Source of the DNA: Rhynchopus sp. YZ270_cl-10
Lineage: Eukaryota; Euglenozoa; Diplonemea; Diplonemida; Diplonemidae
Length of the DNA stretch: 64,000 nucleotides
NCBI GenBank assembly: GCA_964035575.1
Contig: OZ037883.1
Span: forward strand, 310,001-374,000
Reading direction: 5' to 3'
The translations under genes and the position numbers were made by a program. The first letter of the stretch is position 1. Each line of letters begins with the position of its first letter. Shown piece after piece: positions 20,162-29,900 of the stretch. Under the pieces are notes generated by a model. That model was not told where the DNA came from. It worked only from the letters and a program-made list of their open reading frames with translations, and searched no databases.

Positions 20162-21472
20162 TCAAGCAAAGTTAACACCGTTCTCCTGCAGCTGGCGCCA
20201 GGCTGCCACAAAGTGTGTCTCGAAGAGAGCACGGTCAGTCGAGAAGGTCCTCACAATGTTGCTCAGTCTTGCGTCCTGACGCATCACCATGTCAATCGGG
20301 AGCATGATGAAGCGGGGCTGGGGTCCACCACGGTACTGCAGGTCCGTGCCGTCGGACTCTGCCGTATTTGGTCCCCACGGACCATTGATAAGATTGAAAA
20401 AATACTCAATCCCGAAGACGAGGTTGTTCGCCGTCCACAGACCCTCGTTTCCGCTGATCGCAAGGTGCATGGCACCCATGTTGTGTCCGCCCATCAGCGC
20501 AACCATCTTGAAGAGTGCGTCTGCGTCCGTGTCCAGCGAGAACCCAAGCTCCGCAAACTTCACAAAGAAGTAGTCAAGTGTCTCGCGGTGCGGGAAGGCG
20601 TCGTTGTTGATGTGCTTCAGCGGCATGCGCTCTGCCACACCCACACAGAGCTCGTCCGTCTCCGTGGGGGCCACGAAGTCAATGCGTCCCGGGCGGAAGA
20701 AGAGCGACGGGCTTCCCATGTACTCAAGGGCGGTGTTGCCTGCAAGCTGGTACAGGTCTGCGTAGGTGATGAACGGAAACGCTGCCTTCACCGGCTCAAG
20801 TGCGTCCGTGGCCACGTCGACCCCTGCGTTGTCGGGCAGCGCGTTCTCCGGTGTCGTTCTGATGCACCCGCCAGTCGTTCCCCCAATCGGCATCGCAGCA
20901 CCGTTGAACTGTCCGCAGCTGTGCCACGCAAGGCGCACCAGCAGTGGCCGCATCGACGAGGGGCTGCTCTCAATCAGCGCCACCAGCGCCTCCACCACAT
21001 CCAGGTACTGCTCCCGCACAGCCTCCAGGATGCTCTGTCCGGGGAGAGTCAGCGAGTTCCCAAAGTCCCGCTCAACCACAGGTGCGTCAGTTGCAGGTGC
21101 ATCTGTTGCCGGTGCGTCCGTCTCGGGCACGACAGGCACGGGTGCGTCAGTGGCCGGTGCGTCAGTTGCAGGTGCATCTGTTGCCGGTGCGTCCGTCTCA
21201 GGCACAACAGGCACGGGTGCGTCTGTCGCAGGCACTGGTGCCTCCGTCACAACTGGTGGTGTGGGGTCTGTCGGTGCTGGCACTGGTGGGTTTGTCGGGG
21301 CTGGTGGTGGAGTCGGACGTGGCGGGCCTGTCGGAGCAGGCGGTGGCGTGGGACGTGGCGGTGCTGGTTCTGGCGTGCGACGTGGCGGACGTGTGCGGCG
21401 AGGTCTCTGCGCTTTGACACTGGTGACGGTGCTTGCCACCAACAGCAGACACATGTACACGGCACACTTCAT
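20162..21472 (-). CDS. Secreted ascorbate-peroxidase-like haem peroxidase with mucin-like linker
   Basis: Single exon, 436 residues from the Met at 21472, where a signal peptide starts (MKCAVYMCLLLVASTVTSVKA). Residues about 20-125 are a Pro/Thr/Ala-rich, probably O-glycosylated stalk with repeated PATDAP and PVPVVPETDAP units. The rest is a class I peroxidase fold. The distal site LVRLAWHSCG has the catalytic Arg, Trp and His. ITYADLYQLAGNTALEYMG follows, then the proximal haem-ligand His in MVALMGGHNMGAMH, GLWTANNLVF, and a C-terminal IMLPIDMVM...FETHFVAAW typical of ascorbate peroxidase/cytochrome c peroxidase relatives. It should reduce hydrogen peroxide; the donor is unknown. Class I enzymes are usually plastidic, mitochondrial or cytosolic, so export on a mucin-like stalk is unusual. 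There is no C-terminal membrane anchor. Confidence 0.85.
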   Translation of the reverse strand: MKCAVYMCLLLVASTVTSVKAQRPRRTRPPRRTPEPAPPRPTPPPAPTGPPRPTPPPAPTNPPVPAPTDPTPPVVTEAPVPATDAPVPVVPETDAPATDAPATDAPATDAPVPVVPETDAPATDAPATDAPVVERDFGNSLTLPGQSILEAVREQYLDVVEALVALIESSPSSMRPLLVRLAWHSCGQFNGAAMPIGGTTGGCIRTTPENALPDNAGVDVATDALEPVKAAFPFITYADLYQLAGNTALEYMGSPSLFFRPGRIDFVAPTETDELCVGVAERMPLKHINNDAFPHRETLDYFFVKFAELGFSLDTDADALFKMVALMGGHNMGAMHLAISGNEGLWTANNLVFGIEYFFNLINGPWGPNTAESDGTDLQYRGGPQPRFIMLPIDMVMRQDARLSNIVRTFSTDRALFETHFVAAWRQLQENGVNFA

Positions 21473-21625
21473 GGCTGGGCTTTGTGGGGTGTGGTTTCGC
21501 TTGCAAATATGTGTGTGTTGAGATCTGTGAACAGGGTGGTGGTGTGGTGTGGCTTTGTTGGTAGGTTGGTAACACGACACAGTGGGTGGAATGAAGAACC
21601 AGTGTGGACTGGGTTCTGTTGCATC

Positions 21626-21857
21626 ACATCAGACAGAAGCTGTACCTCATCGCTGGCTTGCGCCTCAGAGAGGGATGAACCGAATTGAAAGCCTTCTCAT
21701 CATGTGTGAAATCAAGCGGAAACGGGAAAGAAACGAATCTCACCTCAGCGCGAAGACCTAACTTGGGCAGCGGAGTGGGTTATGTCGGTACCCTGCCCAG
21801 AAGGCGCTTTAGCTAGGATGTCTCGGTGTTTATTATATTATGAACCACATTGTGATT
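21626..21857. other. Conserved 230-bp block, copy 2 (upstream of the peroxidase gene)
   Basis: Second copy of the block at 18299-18528, in the same orientation, with its inner edge 154 bp upstream of the peroxidase start codon. The distance to the start is almost the same in both cases although the two genes are unrelated. Flanking sequence outside the block does not align. Confidence 0.6.
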
Positions 21858-22112
21858 ACACAAAATAAACCAGCACTTGCCCTTGAGTAAGGGGTTTTTG
21901 CGTAGATAAAAAGGGGAAAAGGGGGGAATATCTTTTTTTTTTTTTTTTTTTTGCTGCAGTATCGACAAAAACCATCAACAACCACCTTTTATACAGGCTA
22001 GGATGCTTTCTTTTTAGACAGAAAATGGCCCCATTAGTGCATCACATCCTGGAGCCCTCATTCTCTCTCTGTATCACCTCTCCCCCTTTTGTCAATAAAA
22101 GAATCCCACAAT
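21858..22112. other. Short intergenic stretch
   Basis: Contains a T18-type homopolymer near 21932-21951 and a GCAGTATCGACAAAAACCATC motif related to the GACAATCA repeats found at 44300, 47790 and 56310. No gene is seen. Confidence 0.4.
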
Positions 22113-23452
22113 CTATTCTTGTGTTGGCCTGCATTCTGCCGGGAGCGCAGGCTCGCCTGGTTGCACGTTTAGGGTTGAGAGGTCAAACTTTCCGCTGTCG
22201 TAAAAACAGACACTGATCATGCTTCCCGCGAACAGACGTCCATCCAGTTCCACTACTGCCTTCATAGCTTCAGGGATTCTCTCAAATTTCACAAAGATAC
22301 GTACACGTTCCTCAGCAGGTATCTGGGACAGAAATAACGCAAACAGTGGTTAAAAAAGAGGGTTTTTTGCAGGACGTTTTTTTTCCGTTTGTGAAAACAG
22401 ATTTTTTTTTTTGCAAAAAAAATTGTGATGGGGCAGTATACCTCAGGGTTGGTCTCCTCAAAGATCCGCACTGCTTTGACCTCGCCGTACTTCGAACACT
22501 CTTCTGCCACTTCTCCCTAAGTAATTATTTTGTTTTTGTTTTTGTCCCAAATCGACCATTTTCGTCAATAAAAAAATGTTGACTTGAAATACAACAGCCC
22601 TCTCGAACATCATGACAGTGTACCTTGGTACATGACCGGTGTACCGGGGTGGACCCCAACCATAAGATTTTCAAAAAGTTCGAATCATTTTTCAAAAAAA
22701 CATACCCGTAGACTCGCATCCACATCCCCCGGCTTGACAAGGTTACGAAGGAGTACCACTTGGCTTGGCATTCCCTGTATTTTTGTGTTCCCCTTTTTGC
22801 GTTGCGCAGCAGCCTGCTTCACTGGGTCTGCCTGCTTGATGACACCGTGTGTTTTGGATGTGGCTGTGACTGCGAGGGGTGTCGTGATGCCTTCTTCTCG
22901 GCGGCCAAGACCTTGCCCGTCTTCCCAGCCTTGCTTTCGCAGCATGCGTTCCGCGAAGGACATTTTGCGTTCCTGCTCGTTTGCAAGCTTCCTTGCCGCA
23001 TCCTCCTCTGCCGCCACCGCTGCTGCCAACTCTTCTGCAGTCCTGCTCCCCATTGCTTTAGACATTTCAATCCGCTGTCTCACTGCTTCTTCCGCACTCA
23101 TCGTCACCGCAGCCCCCTTTGCTGCAAGAACCTTTTCTAATCGCTCCGACTCTTTCCTTTCCCACTCCAATTTATCCTTTTTGTTCTGAGCTTCTAGACG
23201 CACCCTCTCCCGCCGCTGCTCTCTCTCTAATACCAAATCGTCGTAGCGATTCGGGCATGCTGGGTCGTATGCAGCACTGCTCAGACGAATCCGTTTCGCA
23301 GCAGGCTCGATAGGTGATGCAGCAGGCACGGCTGCAGCAGAGGCAGCTACAACCTCGATGGTGGCAGGCCGTGTAGGTGGTGGTGGTGGTGCTGTTGTTG
23401 GCTTTACCGCATCAGTCACCGGTGCAGATCTGCTCACCCGTTTGAATCCCAT
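22113..23452 (-). CDS. RBM17: Splicing factor SPF45/RBM17 (G-patch plus UHM/RRM), three exons
   Basis: Exons are 23452-22706, 22516-22442 and 22322-22113 (249, 25 and 70 codons with stop). The joins are GTATGT..TTAG and GTATAC..CCAG, and phase 0 is kept at both. Product 343 residues. The N-terminus is low-complexity with a Lys/Glu-rich helix. The G-patch about 175-215 reads AERMLRKQGWEDGQGLGRREEGI. The RRM of UHM type follows after VLLRNLVKPGDVD: EECSKYGEVKAVRIFEE, VRIFVKFERIPEAMKAVVELDGRLFAGSMISVCFYD. SPF45 selects 3' splice sites by binding ULM peptides of U2AF65, SF1 and SF3B1, in the nucleus. Its presence fits a genome with real spliceosomal introns. Intron 1 (189 bp) carries a family A repeat in antisense. 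Confidence 0.92.
22579..22663 (+). repeat. Family A repeat inside SPF45 intron 1
   Basis: TTGACTTGAAATACAACAGC, then CCTCTCG interrupted by a short insertion, GACAGTGTACCTTGGTAC, and the GACCGGTGTACCGGGGTGG hairpin. It is antisense to the host gene and explains about half of the intron. Confidence 0.75.
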
Positions 23453-24971
23453 TGTTCGATGTTAATTTTTTTGAAAAAAAATTCCAAAAGTGCACCGGAA
23501 AAAAAAGAGACCCCTGTGAATGGGTGGAATAGAGGGGGGAGAAGAGTGGGTTGGAGATTAAGGAGAGAGGTTAAATGGTATAATAATAACAATTGGTGGT
23601 GGTGTGGCCGACGACCCCAAAAATAGCACCTCCCTTCAGCCGCACCAAAGCATCCAGATGCCCAGAATAGCAGAAAATAGCACAAAAAATAGCACCCCCT
23701 TTCAGCCACAACCAATTGGTGCTCCTGAACGACCTCATACTTGCGTACTTCTTGCGTTGTCACGTACGTCGTGCTTTGGATTTCTGGGGCACCAATAATA
23801 TTCATTTGACTTGAAATCCAACAGCCCGCGTCGTGACAGAGCACCGAAACCAATCAAATAAAGTTTATAAGATGAACCCAAGCCTCTCCGTGCATAGTCT
23901 AATAAAAGGGGGGGGAGAGGAGTTGTTCGAATCTGTTCTTTTATCATTCCCCCCCCCATAGCACCCTTTTGCTTTTGGTACTCACAAAAGCTTGCCACGA
24001 GAAAGGAGAACAGAGGCATCTGAAGTGGGTGTGTGTGTTTGTAAAAACAATACACCATATTTTTCATCATGGTATCCTTTCGTTTGGGAAAAGGACTATA
24101 GAAGTGAGGTCAGGCCCGGTTTTTTTTGGGCAAAGAGAAAATAAAATGAGGGGAAACACACACTGTAGAATGTAGTACCAAAAGAGTAGAGAGAGAAATG
24201 AAGGAAACAATTGAAGGGTGTCTTCACTGTGCACAAACATTACAAATAAAAATACAAAATTGCAGCGAGGCGTGTATTGTTAAGACCGGGGCAGCCCCGT
24301 CTTTCGAACCTTAGAAGCGTTTCTAAAACGAATGTGCTTCATGCACGCACAGCATCGTATGTAAACGCCTACGGATCGGTGATAGCGTTAGCCTGTGCTC
24401 TTTTTTCTTGCAATGCAAGAAGGGGGGAATGTAGGAGTAATATGACACACAGCGAACGCTGCCCCAGCAAAGGAACAGCAGAAAGCAGGTGCAAAAGAGA
24501 TACTGTGGCGAGAATACAAAAAAAAAAGAAGAAGAAAATACGACTTGATCTACACCCCTCCCCCAGTGACTGGTCCAGGTTCCTACCCGAATAATGCCCC
24601 ATTGCTGACCCCATGAAAATGAGTTTCGCAAGAGCGACCAAAAACTATTTCATTGGAAGCAAGATCAACTAGATAAAAAATAAAACATGCCAAGGAATAG
24701 TTATTGATACAGGTCCTCGACCAATCAGCCATCCGGATAAAATCACAAGTGTTTACAGAGACAATTTACATTTACATGGACGTCCTTACAGGCAGCGGCA
24801 CACCATAAGGAAGAGCAAGCTCTGGTCTGACTGTTGATCGTTGTTTCATGCTCTGAGTGCAAACACCCTTCATATGAAGCCGCCCAGCATTTTCACCCTA
24901 GCCAGAGTTGAGACAAGAAATCTTCAAAAAAAAAAGCACCATCACACACCCCACTCATAGATTCTCCCCCA
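23453..24971. other. Intergenic region with repeats
   Basis: About 23590-23710 holds two direct copies of a CCCCAAAAATAGCACC / AAAAAATAGCACCCC unit with a CCTTTCAGCC flank. Family A and stem-loop family B fragments lie at about 23806-23910, and the family E element is at 24697. No coding frame is supported. Confidence 0.5.
24697..24915 (+). repeat. Dispersed repeat family E, internally deleted copy
   Basis: Starts TAGTTATTGATACAGG and continues with CAGCCATCCGGATAAAA. It then jumps to TACATGGACGTCCTTACAGG, TCTGGTCTGACTG and a CAGCATTTTCACCCTAGCCAG end. The same blocks occur in the same order in the ~800-bp copy at 35959, where about 300 bp separates the first two. Confidence 0.65.
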
Positions 24972-25484
24972 TCATCCCCATACGAGGGGTGCCTCATTGC
25001 AACGAACGTTGAAGACGTCGTGTGTTGCGGAGACACGGTCGCGGAGTGTTGAGACGAAGCGGGAGACTGCAGTCCAGTCGTGCGCTGATGTCTTGTCTTC
25101 GAGGGTCGCGAGCTTGCGGGCAAGGCGTTTGCGGCGGGCGGCTTTGCGGGAAGGGTTGGCACCACGTTGACGCAGAGCATTGTTGCCCCCGCCTACGTCC
25201 ATCCCAGAAGCTTGTTCGGGCAACAACGTCGTGATGTCGTCATCTGCAGTCGGCGTCTCCGCCTCCAGCGCCCCATCACTGCAGTACATCCGCACCAAAT
25301 CACGCTCCGTCATGACCCGCCCCGCCTGCCGCGTCCGCCGCTCCCGCATCTTCCTCTCCGACAGCCCTCTGTCCTCTCGTGCACCGCTCCCAGGCAGTTC
25401 GTAGCAATGCGAAAAGCTATCCCCCGGACGCAATGCATCAAATGCAAGATAAGGGTAGGTACTGTTCCGCATCATTCGTGCCAT
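24972..25484 (-). CDS. Hypothetical basic protein
   Basis: Single exon, 170 residues from the Met at 25484 (MARMMRNSTYPYLAF...). An upstream extension of the frame is low-complexity and overlaps a repeat. The protein is charged, with an Arg-rich helix about 40-60 (SERKMRERRTRQAGR) and a Lys/Arg-rich segment about 110-125 (RKAARRKRLARKLA) that could bind nucleic acid or serve as a nuclear signal. No family is recognised. The codon pattern resembles its neighbours. It lies between SPF45 and the Cys-rich gene on the same strand. Confidence 0.55.
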   Translation of the reverse strand: MARMMRNSTYPYLAFDALRPGDSFSHCYELPGSGAREDRGLSERKMRERRTRQAGRVMTERDLVRMYCSDGALEAETPTADDDITTLLPEQASGMDVGGGNNALRQRGANPSRKAARRKRLARKLATLEDKTSAHDWTAVSRFVSTLRDRVSATHDVFNVRCNEAPLVWG

Positions 25485-26942
25485 TTGGGGAGGAGAGAAG
25501 AGAGAGAGAGAGAAGTGGCGTGGATGAACAAAGAGGTGTGACAGAGAGGGGGGTTTTTTGGGAGAGAACCTTGTTGGGGGGGGTTGGGACAAAAAAAAGT
25601 TGACTTGAAATACAAAGCCTTCTCGTGACAGTGTAAAAAAGCCCCCCAGGATGTATTGTTTTTGTAGTAAAATGCCTCGTCCTGGCCCCATATGGTGAGC
25701 AAAGCACCAAAGGGGGGTGTCGGACAACAGATGGGGGGGGCGCACCGTTCATGGAAACCGTAATACCATCCGCAAAAAAAAGGGGGGGAAAGGTGTCGAG
25801 ACACGATTGTGAACCTCATCGTGGGGGAAAGGGGGAGAGGGGTTTAGAGGGTCAAATTGGATAAATGTTTTGCGTATGCAGGTATGAAAGATGGTGGTAA
25901 AAAGAAAGATTGAAAAGGTTTTGGGTGCAAACTGCCCCAAGGGGGCAATGCGGAGCAGGAAAGTCCTTAAAGTCCTGTACTTCGCAGTTGAGGAACAACT
26001 GCATGTGTACCATCATTTCCCCCTATTTTGAGATGAATTTGAGAAACACACAATGAACAAAGAGTCAAGGAAGCCAAAAAAAAAAAAAATGAAACCAGGT
26101 TGATTTTTTTGAATATCATCCGGTATCATCAGACTTTCCACCTTTTTATCCATTGATGTTGGGCAATAATAACATAATAGAACGTTCATTGAGTATGAGT
26201 GGGGAGACACCTGAGGATGAGCTCCACTATAATTTACGGGGGGTTTTTATTATACAAAGTCTCCACAAAAAGCCTAATAGAAACCTTGCGTTTTCTGGCT
26301 TTGTTTTTTTTGTTTTTTGTTTTGCTAATTTTACATGGATGGCCCCTGGTGCTGGGCATTACCGGGGATGAATGAGCCTCATACAAAGTAAAAAGATGAA
26401 AGCTGCAAGACGTCTCACCAACACCGGCGGACGCAGGATCCGGAAGGAAAGTTACTAATTCGACCTAAGCCTCTGGACTTACAGTGTTCCAACACATTGG
26501 CGTCGAAAAAAGACGTCAAATTCCCCAAATCTGCCTTATTTGGACGCCAAGTTATATGGTCTACTGTAAGTCAATGAAGTATGGTCTGACTGGGAGAATA
26601 ACGCAAGTCCAGAAAATAAAAAAACGCCATACCTCTGGCATAATTTTTTACAAAGAACATCGGCAAAGAATTCACAAATCAGGAAAGAACGTAAAAAGAT
26701 AATGTAAATGGACATACAGCTCTGCAGATGGCGTGCTTCCATCTGACAGAGACAAAAAAAGGGGGGAAACAAAGATACCTTTGTTACCATGTAAAAAATG
26801 TTCAAAAAAAAACTTGTAATCTTGGTAACTCTCAAGGAGTCTCCCACCCACTTTTAATCACTTCACCCCACACCTAGAAACTCCTGGCTGGCATCGTGTA
26901 AATCGAAAACCAGGAGCTCCCCCCTTTCCCCCTTTCCCTTTT
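25485..26942. other. Intergenic region with repeats
   Basis: Holds a family A fragment (25600-25637) and a degenerate inverted structure around 26155-26240 (a GAGACACCTGAGGATGAGC block resembling 56805). The short family H MITE is at 26476. No coding frame is supported. Confidence 0.5.
26476..26572. mobile_element. 97-bp MITE-like element, family H
   Basis: Terminal inverted repeats GACTTACAGT and ACTGTAAGTC, with inner matched TTGGCGTC / GACGCCAA blocks. It shares CTGCCTTATTTGGACGCCAAG with the right part of the element at 11863, so it is a shortened relative. A CCTAAGCCTCT stem-loop remnant abuts its left end. Confidence 0.6.
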
Positions 26943-29900
26943 TTAAACATCGGTAAAATTTGGTGCTGTGGGGGGGCCAACTTGGTCCATTACTGTGTCT
27001 TTGGGTTCATGTGTTTCGTGTCTTCTGTGGCGGGTTCTGCGGACGGTGGAACGGCGTTTGACTGTGGCAGCGATGACACCGCCGATGACACAGATTGCGG
27101 CAAGGGATAGGATGATGTAGACCCAGGGGGAGACACTGCTGTCGTCGTTGTCTGAGGTCACAAAGGTGCCACGTGGTGTGCTGGTTCGTGCGGGCTCTGG
27201 GGTGGGTGGTGCTGCTGTTGGCACTGCAGTGGCAGGCGCAGGTGTAGGTGGTGAACGTGTCTCGCCAGGCACCAGCGTCGGCACCAACGTCGGTGCCAGC
27301 GTCGGCGCCGCCGTCTCCTCCGGCGTCACAGCCAGCACCACATCCACACCCTCCAAAGCAAACGTCACCCCCTCCCCACCACCAAACACATCTGGCCTCG
27401 CCGCCAGCTTCTCAAACTCGCCCGTCGCCTGGTTGACGGCAGCGTTCGTCTCCCCCGAGACGGCTAAGGTGGTGTACAGTGCGTCCCCCGCAGTGCCTGC
27501 CAGTGCAGCTGCCGTGCGTGCTGTCGCAACGGTGCTGCCGTTGCCCAGCGAGCCAAGGTAGTCTGTCCCATCAAGGGTGTGCCCCCAGTCAAAGGGGATA
27601 TCCCACTTCTTCTTGTACTGTGCAGAGTTCAGGGTTGGGATGTCGCCGTTCGCCTCGCGTGGGCCGATGTCCTGAAAGGGTAAAGTGATGATGAGGGGTG
27701 GGAGGGTGAGGGTGGTGGCATACCACGACAGAGATGTTGACATCCACACCGCTGTACACAGTGCGGTATGCGAGGCTCAGGTGGCGGAGGAGCTGTGAGG
27801 AGGTTTGTTTTATCATATTTTTTGAAAGGTTGAACATACCCCGCGGGTGTACTCCTTGGGGTTCACAATGACTTCGTCCCAGGCGCCGGTGTACTTGAGG
27901 CGGATGCGGCTCTGCCGTTTGCCCGAGAGGAGGAGGTTGCCTGAGGAGAGCTCTGCTGCGACGTCTTCGTCTGAACAGCCGACGCCTTTTGTGTTGCAGC
28001 AGAAGGCGGCGTGTGTGGCGCTGAGGTTCGTGTGTGTGGTGGCGTCTGCGGGACAGACATATGCACAGCCGAGAGAGAAGCGTGCACAGCACTCTGCTTT
28101 CAGTGCAGGTGTACCGGACCGCACCGACGCCACACACTCACTCCTCGCAGCACATCCCACAGCGTGTTGCGCACAGCACCATGCCCGATGGTTGTCCCCC
28201 TCAGCATCGTCCGTGAACCCTCCTTCCACACACCGATAAGGCCCAGCGCTGTCGGGAGCACGGCACCCCCGTCCTGCCTGTGCACAGCACACAACGCGTT
28301 GCTCCTCGGACCACTCCGCTGTCGCACTAAAGCACCCATACACAGTGCGGGTGCCGGTGCAGCCAACGCCAGTTTCGGTGCAGCAGAAGCTGCTTTGTTC
28401 TGGCGTCCACGGCCGCTCTGCTGTGCAGGAGAATATGGGGTCGCTCTTGGGGCAGCCCTGTGTGGTGATGGAGTGGAAAGAGGGGTGGTCATGATGATAT
28501 GCATTGGTTAAAAATGTGTACCTGTTGCTCTGCTTCGCAGCAGTACGCCTGCTGTTCGTCGCTCCACTCCGAGGAAGAGGTGTTCGGTGCGTGGCAGTCG
28601 TACTGCGGTGCTGGGCACTGCACACCCCCGACGTTGCAGCAGTACACACGCTTGGCGAAGGTCCACTGTTCGGGGCTGTAGCAGTCGTGGGTAACGTTGA
28701 CAGGGGTGGAGGGGAGTGCACAGCCGTAGACACCGTTCGTGTCGGCACAGCAGGCAGCACGCTTGTCGGCACTCCACAGCTCAGGACCTTCGTAGCCCGT
28801 CGGGGTGCAATGGTACGCATCGCACGCGATTTGGCGGTATTCGCAACACCACTCGCGCTGTGCATCTGAGAAGTTCCCCGTTGAAGCGTCGCACGACCAC
28901 TTCTGTGGCACGCACTTCCGCAGAGTAGGGTGCTGCTGTGAGGAGCAGGCATCCTCATTGCCAGTCAGCGGATCGCAGGTACAGTGCTGTGACACCAAAG
29001 TGTCCAGTGCAGTGGAAAAGGGTGAAGGGCAGATCCACGCTTCGGGGCAGTCCTCGTCCATTCGGCAGGCACCACGCAGCCATGTCCAAGACGCAGGGCA
29101 GTTGTCTTGCGGCACGCATATGGGTTGTCCGTAGTGGAGGGTGCATCTCTGCCCTGTGCTGCATCCACGTGGTGGATTGCAAACCGGCGTGGCCTGGCAA
29201 GTCCCAAGGCTGCATTCCTGGCCTTCACTGCAGATCACTCCAGTGCAACGTGTTGGGGTGCTGGAGCGGCAGGTCGGAACGCCAGCCATGTTTTTGCAGG
29301 TCTGGTCGGGAGCACAGAGGATGTGGCCACAGGGGTCGGCTGTGGAGGGGCGGATGCAGATGGCGCCTGTGTGTGACATGTGGCAGGTCTCGGTAGGGCT
29401 GCAGAGAACGCCACGTTCGCATGCACATGAGTCGATCTCGCAGAGGGGTCTGTCCCGTGGCCTCTTCTGGCAGGAGTACTGCGCGGCGTCGTTGTTGCGT
29501 GCTGCGGTGCAGACGTGGTCGGAGGGGCATTGGCCCTGGCAGCGTGCCTTGTCGAGGGAGACGCACGTTGCGGTACCGTTGCGTGTCTGGCATGCTGTGC
29601 CCGCCTGGCACACCTTGCTGTCGCATGGGGTGCGTGCAACGCAGACCACCCCCACCCCCGTAGCATTGACAGAACAGAGCCCACTCTCGCATGTCCCGCA
29701 GATGTCCATCGGTGTAAAGCAAACCGGCTCACCGCCCGACACCATGCACCCAGATGCGCATTTCTTAAGGTCGCACGGAGCATCCGGTGTGCACACCTCA
29801 TCCCCGCAGGTGTTGTAACAGGTATCCGCAGTGCTCTCATCATAGACACACCCCATGGTCGGTTTGCAGACACGCGGTGCATCGCAACTCTTTGGAACGC

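Noticed and set aside
20108-21688. 526-codon plus-strand reading frame
   Set aside because: It lies exactly opposite the peroxidase gene; its composition (runs of Arg, Cys, His) is what the antisense of Pro/Thr/Ala codons gives.
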